The position numbers and the translations under genes are program-made. A model generated the notes under the pieces. That model was not told the DNA's origin, did no database searches, and saw only the letters and a list, made by a program, of their open reading frames with translations. Shown piece after piece: positions 6,771 through 6,835 of a stretch of DNA of 6,835 bases; position 1 is the first letter of the stretch, and each line of letters starts with the position of its first letter. This stretch comes from Odoribacteraceae bacterium (GTDB lineage Bacteria; Bacteroidota; Bacteroidia; Bacteroidales; Marinifilaceae), in assembly GCA_031267995.1 (NCBI GenBank), contig JAIRXZ010000040.1, positions 1 to 6,835 of the forward strand, given 5' to 3'.

Positions 6771-6835
6771 TTTTGGCGTCACGAGGGAAAAAACAGGTGT
6801 ACGATGTCTCTAAACACCAGCGATTAACGAAAAAA

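Larger units (their letters stand above)
6442..6794. repeat. Imperfect 17-bp inverted repeats bracketing the array
   Basis: The left copy GTTTTGCCCCTCGTTAC (6442-6458) matches the reverse complement of the right copy GTCACGAGGGAAAAAAC (6778-6794) at 14 of 17 positions. Another left copy at 6421-6437 matches at 13 of 17. They bracket the decayed units and the main array. They may be ends of a small element, or the outermost remnants of an older repeat; no target-site duplication was established. Confidence 0.35.
6314..6835. other. Gene-free region upstream of fecR (leader, repeat array, flanks)
   Basis: There are 522 bases with no recognisable protein or RNA gene. The stretch next to fecR (6314-6410) is the likely 5' leader and promoter region of the operon. 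On the minus strand it contains TTAG, 18 bases, TATTCCTG (around 6399-6370), only a weak match to the Bacteroidota promoter pattern, and a short CTCC/GGAG inverted repeat near 6331-6343. Then come a 21-bp duplication (6411-6452), decayed repeat units (about 6477-6539), the main palindrome array (6540-6770) and a flank (6771-6835) in which I see nothing assignable. The frames that stay open through the array do so because 21 is a multiple of three. Confidence 0.8.

Noticed and set aside
6352..6813. + strand open frame with a TYVGRHV-type heptapeptide repeat through the array
   Set aside because: The frame is open because the 21-bp unit is a multiple of three and has no stop in this phase. There is no silent-site variation in the core codons and no signal peptide, domain or ribosome site.

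Overview
The window looks like part of a Bacteroidota chromosome, most likely a high-GC member of Bacteroidales. The evidence is a minus-strand run of four genes in the order expected for a nutrient-uptake locus controlled by trans-envelope signalling: a FecR-family anti-sigma factor (5165-6313), a SusC/RagA TonB-dependent transporter with an N-terminal STN signalling domain (1730-5083), a SusD/RagB lipoprotein (278-1711), and the first 89 codons of a DUF4843-type lipoprotein running off the left edge (1-267). Weak or absent Shine-Dalgarno sites before the start codons also fit Bacteroidota. Genus and substrate cannot be read from the sequence.

How the genes would work together: SusD caps SusC at the cell surface and delivers ligand. 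SusC imports it using TonB energy. The periplasmic STN domain of SusC signals to the C-terminal part of FecR, which should release an ECF sigma factor that activates the locus. The DUF4843 lipoprotein is a common accessory gene downstream of such pairs. The susC-susD and susD-DUF4843 gaps are 18 and 10 bases, so these three are surely co-transcribed. The fecR-susC gap is 81 bases and is not simple: on the opposite (+) strand it carries two back-to-back 8-bp hairpins, the second followed by a T tract. That is the form of an intrinsic terminator, with a Bacteroidota-like promoter just upstream. I propose a short cis-antisense RNA there.

Right of fecR (6314-6835) no gene is recognisable. The ECF sigma gene that normally precedes fecR is not in the window. 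Instead there is an array of eleven exact 10-bp palindromes, TACATATGTA, at a strict 21-bp period (6540-6770). The cores are identical in all copies while the 11-bp spacers vary. Decayed copies continue the phase to the left, a separate 21-bp duplication lies at 6411-6452, and imperfect inverted repeats bracket the region. The array looks like phased protein-binding sites (operator or iteron type) or a structured-RNA template, and is the most unusual feature of the window.

A further oddity is that synonymous codon choice shifts along the operon. fecR and the 5' part of susC prefer G-ending codons, while the 3' part of susC, susD and the DUF4843 gene prefer C-ending codons. This suggests that the barrel/SusD/lipoprotein module may have a different history from the signalling module.
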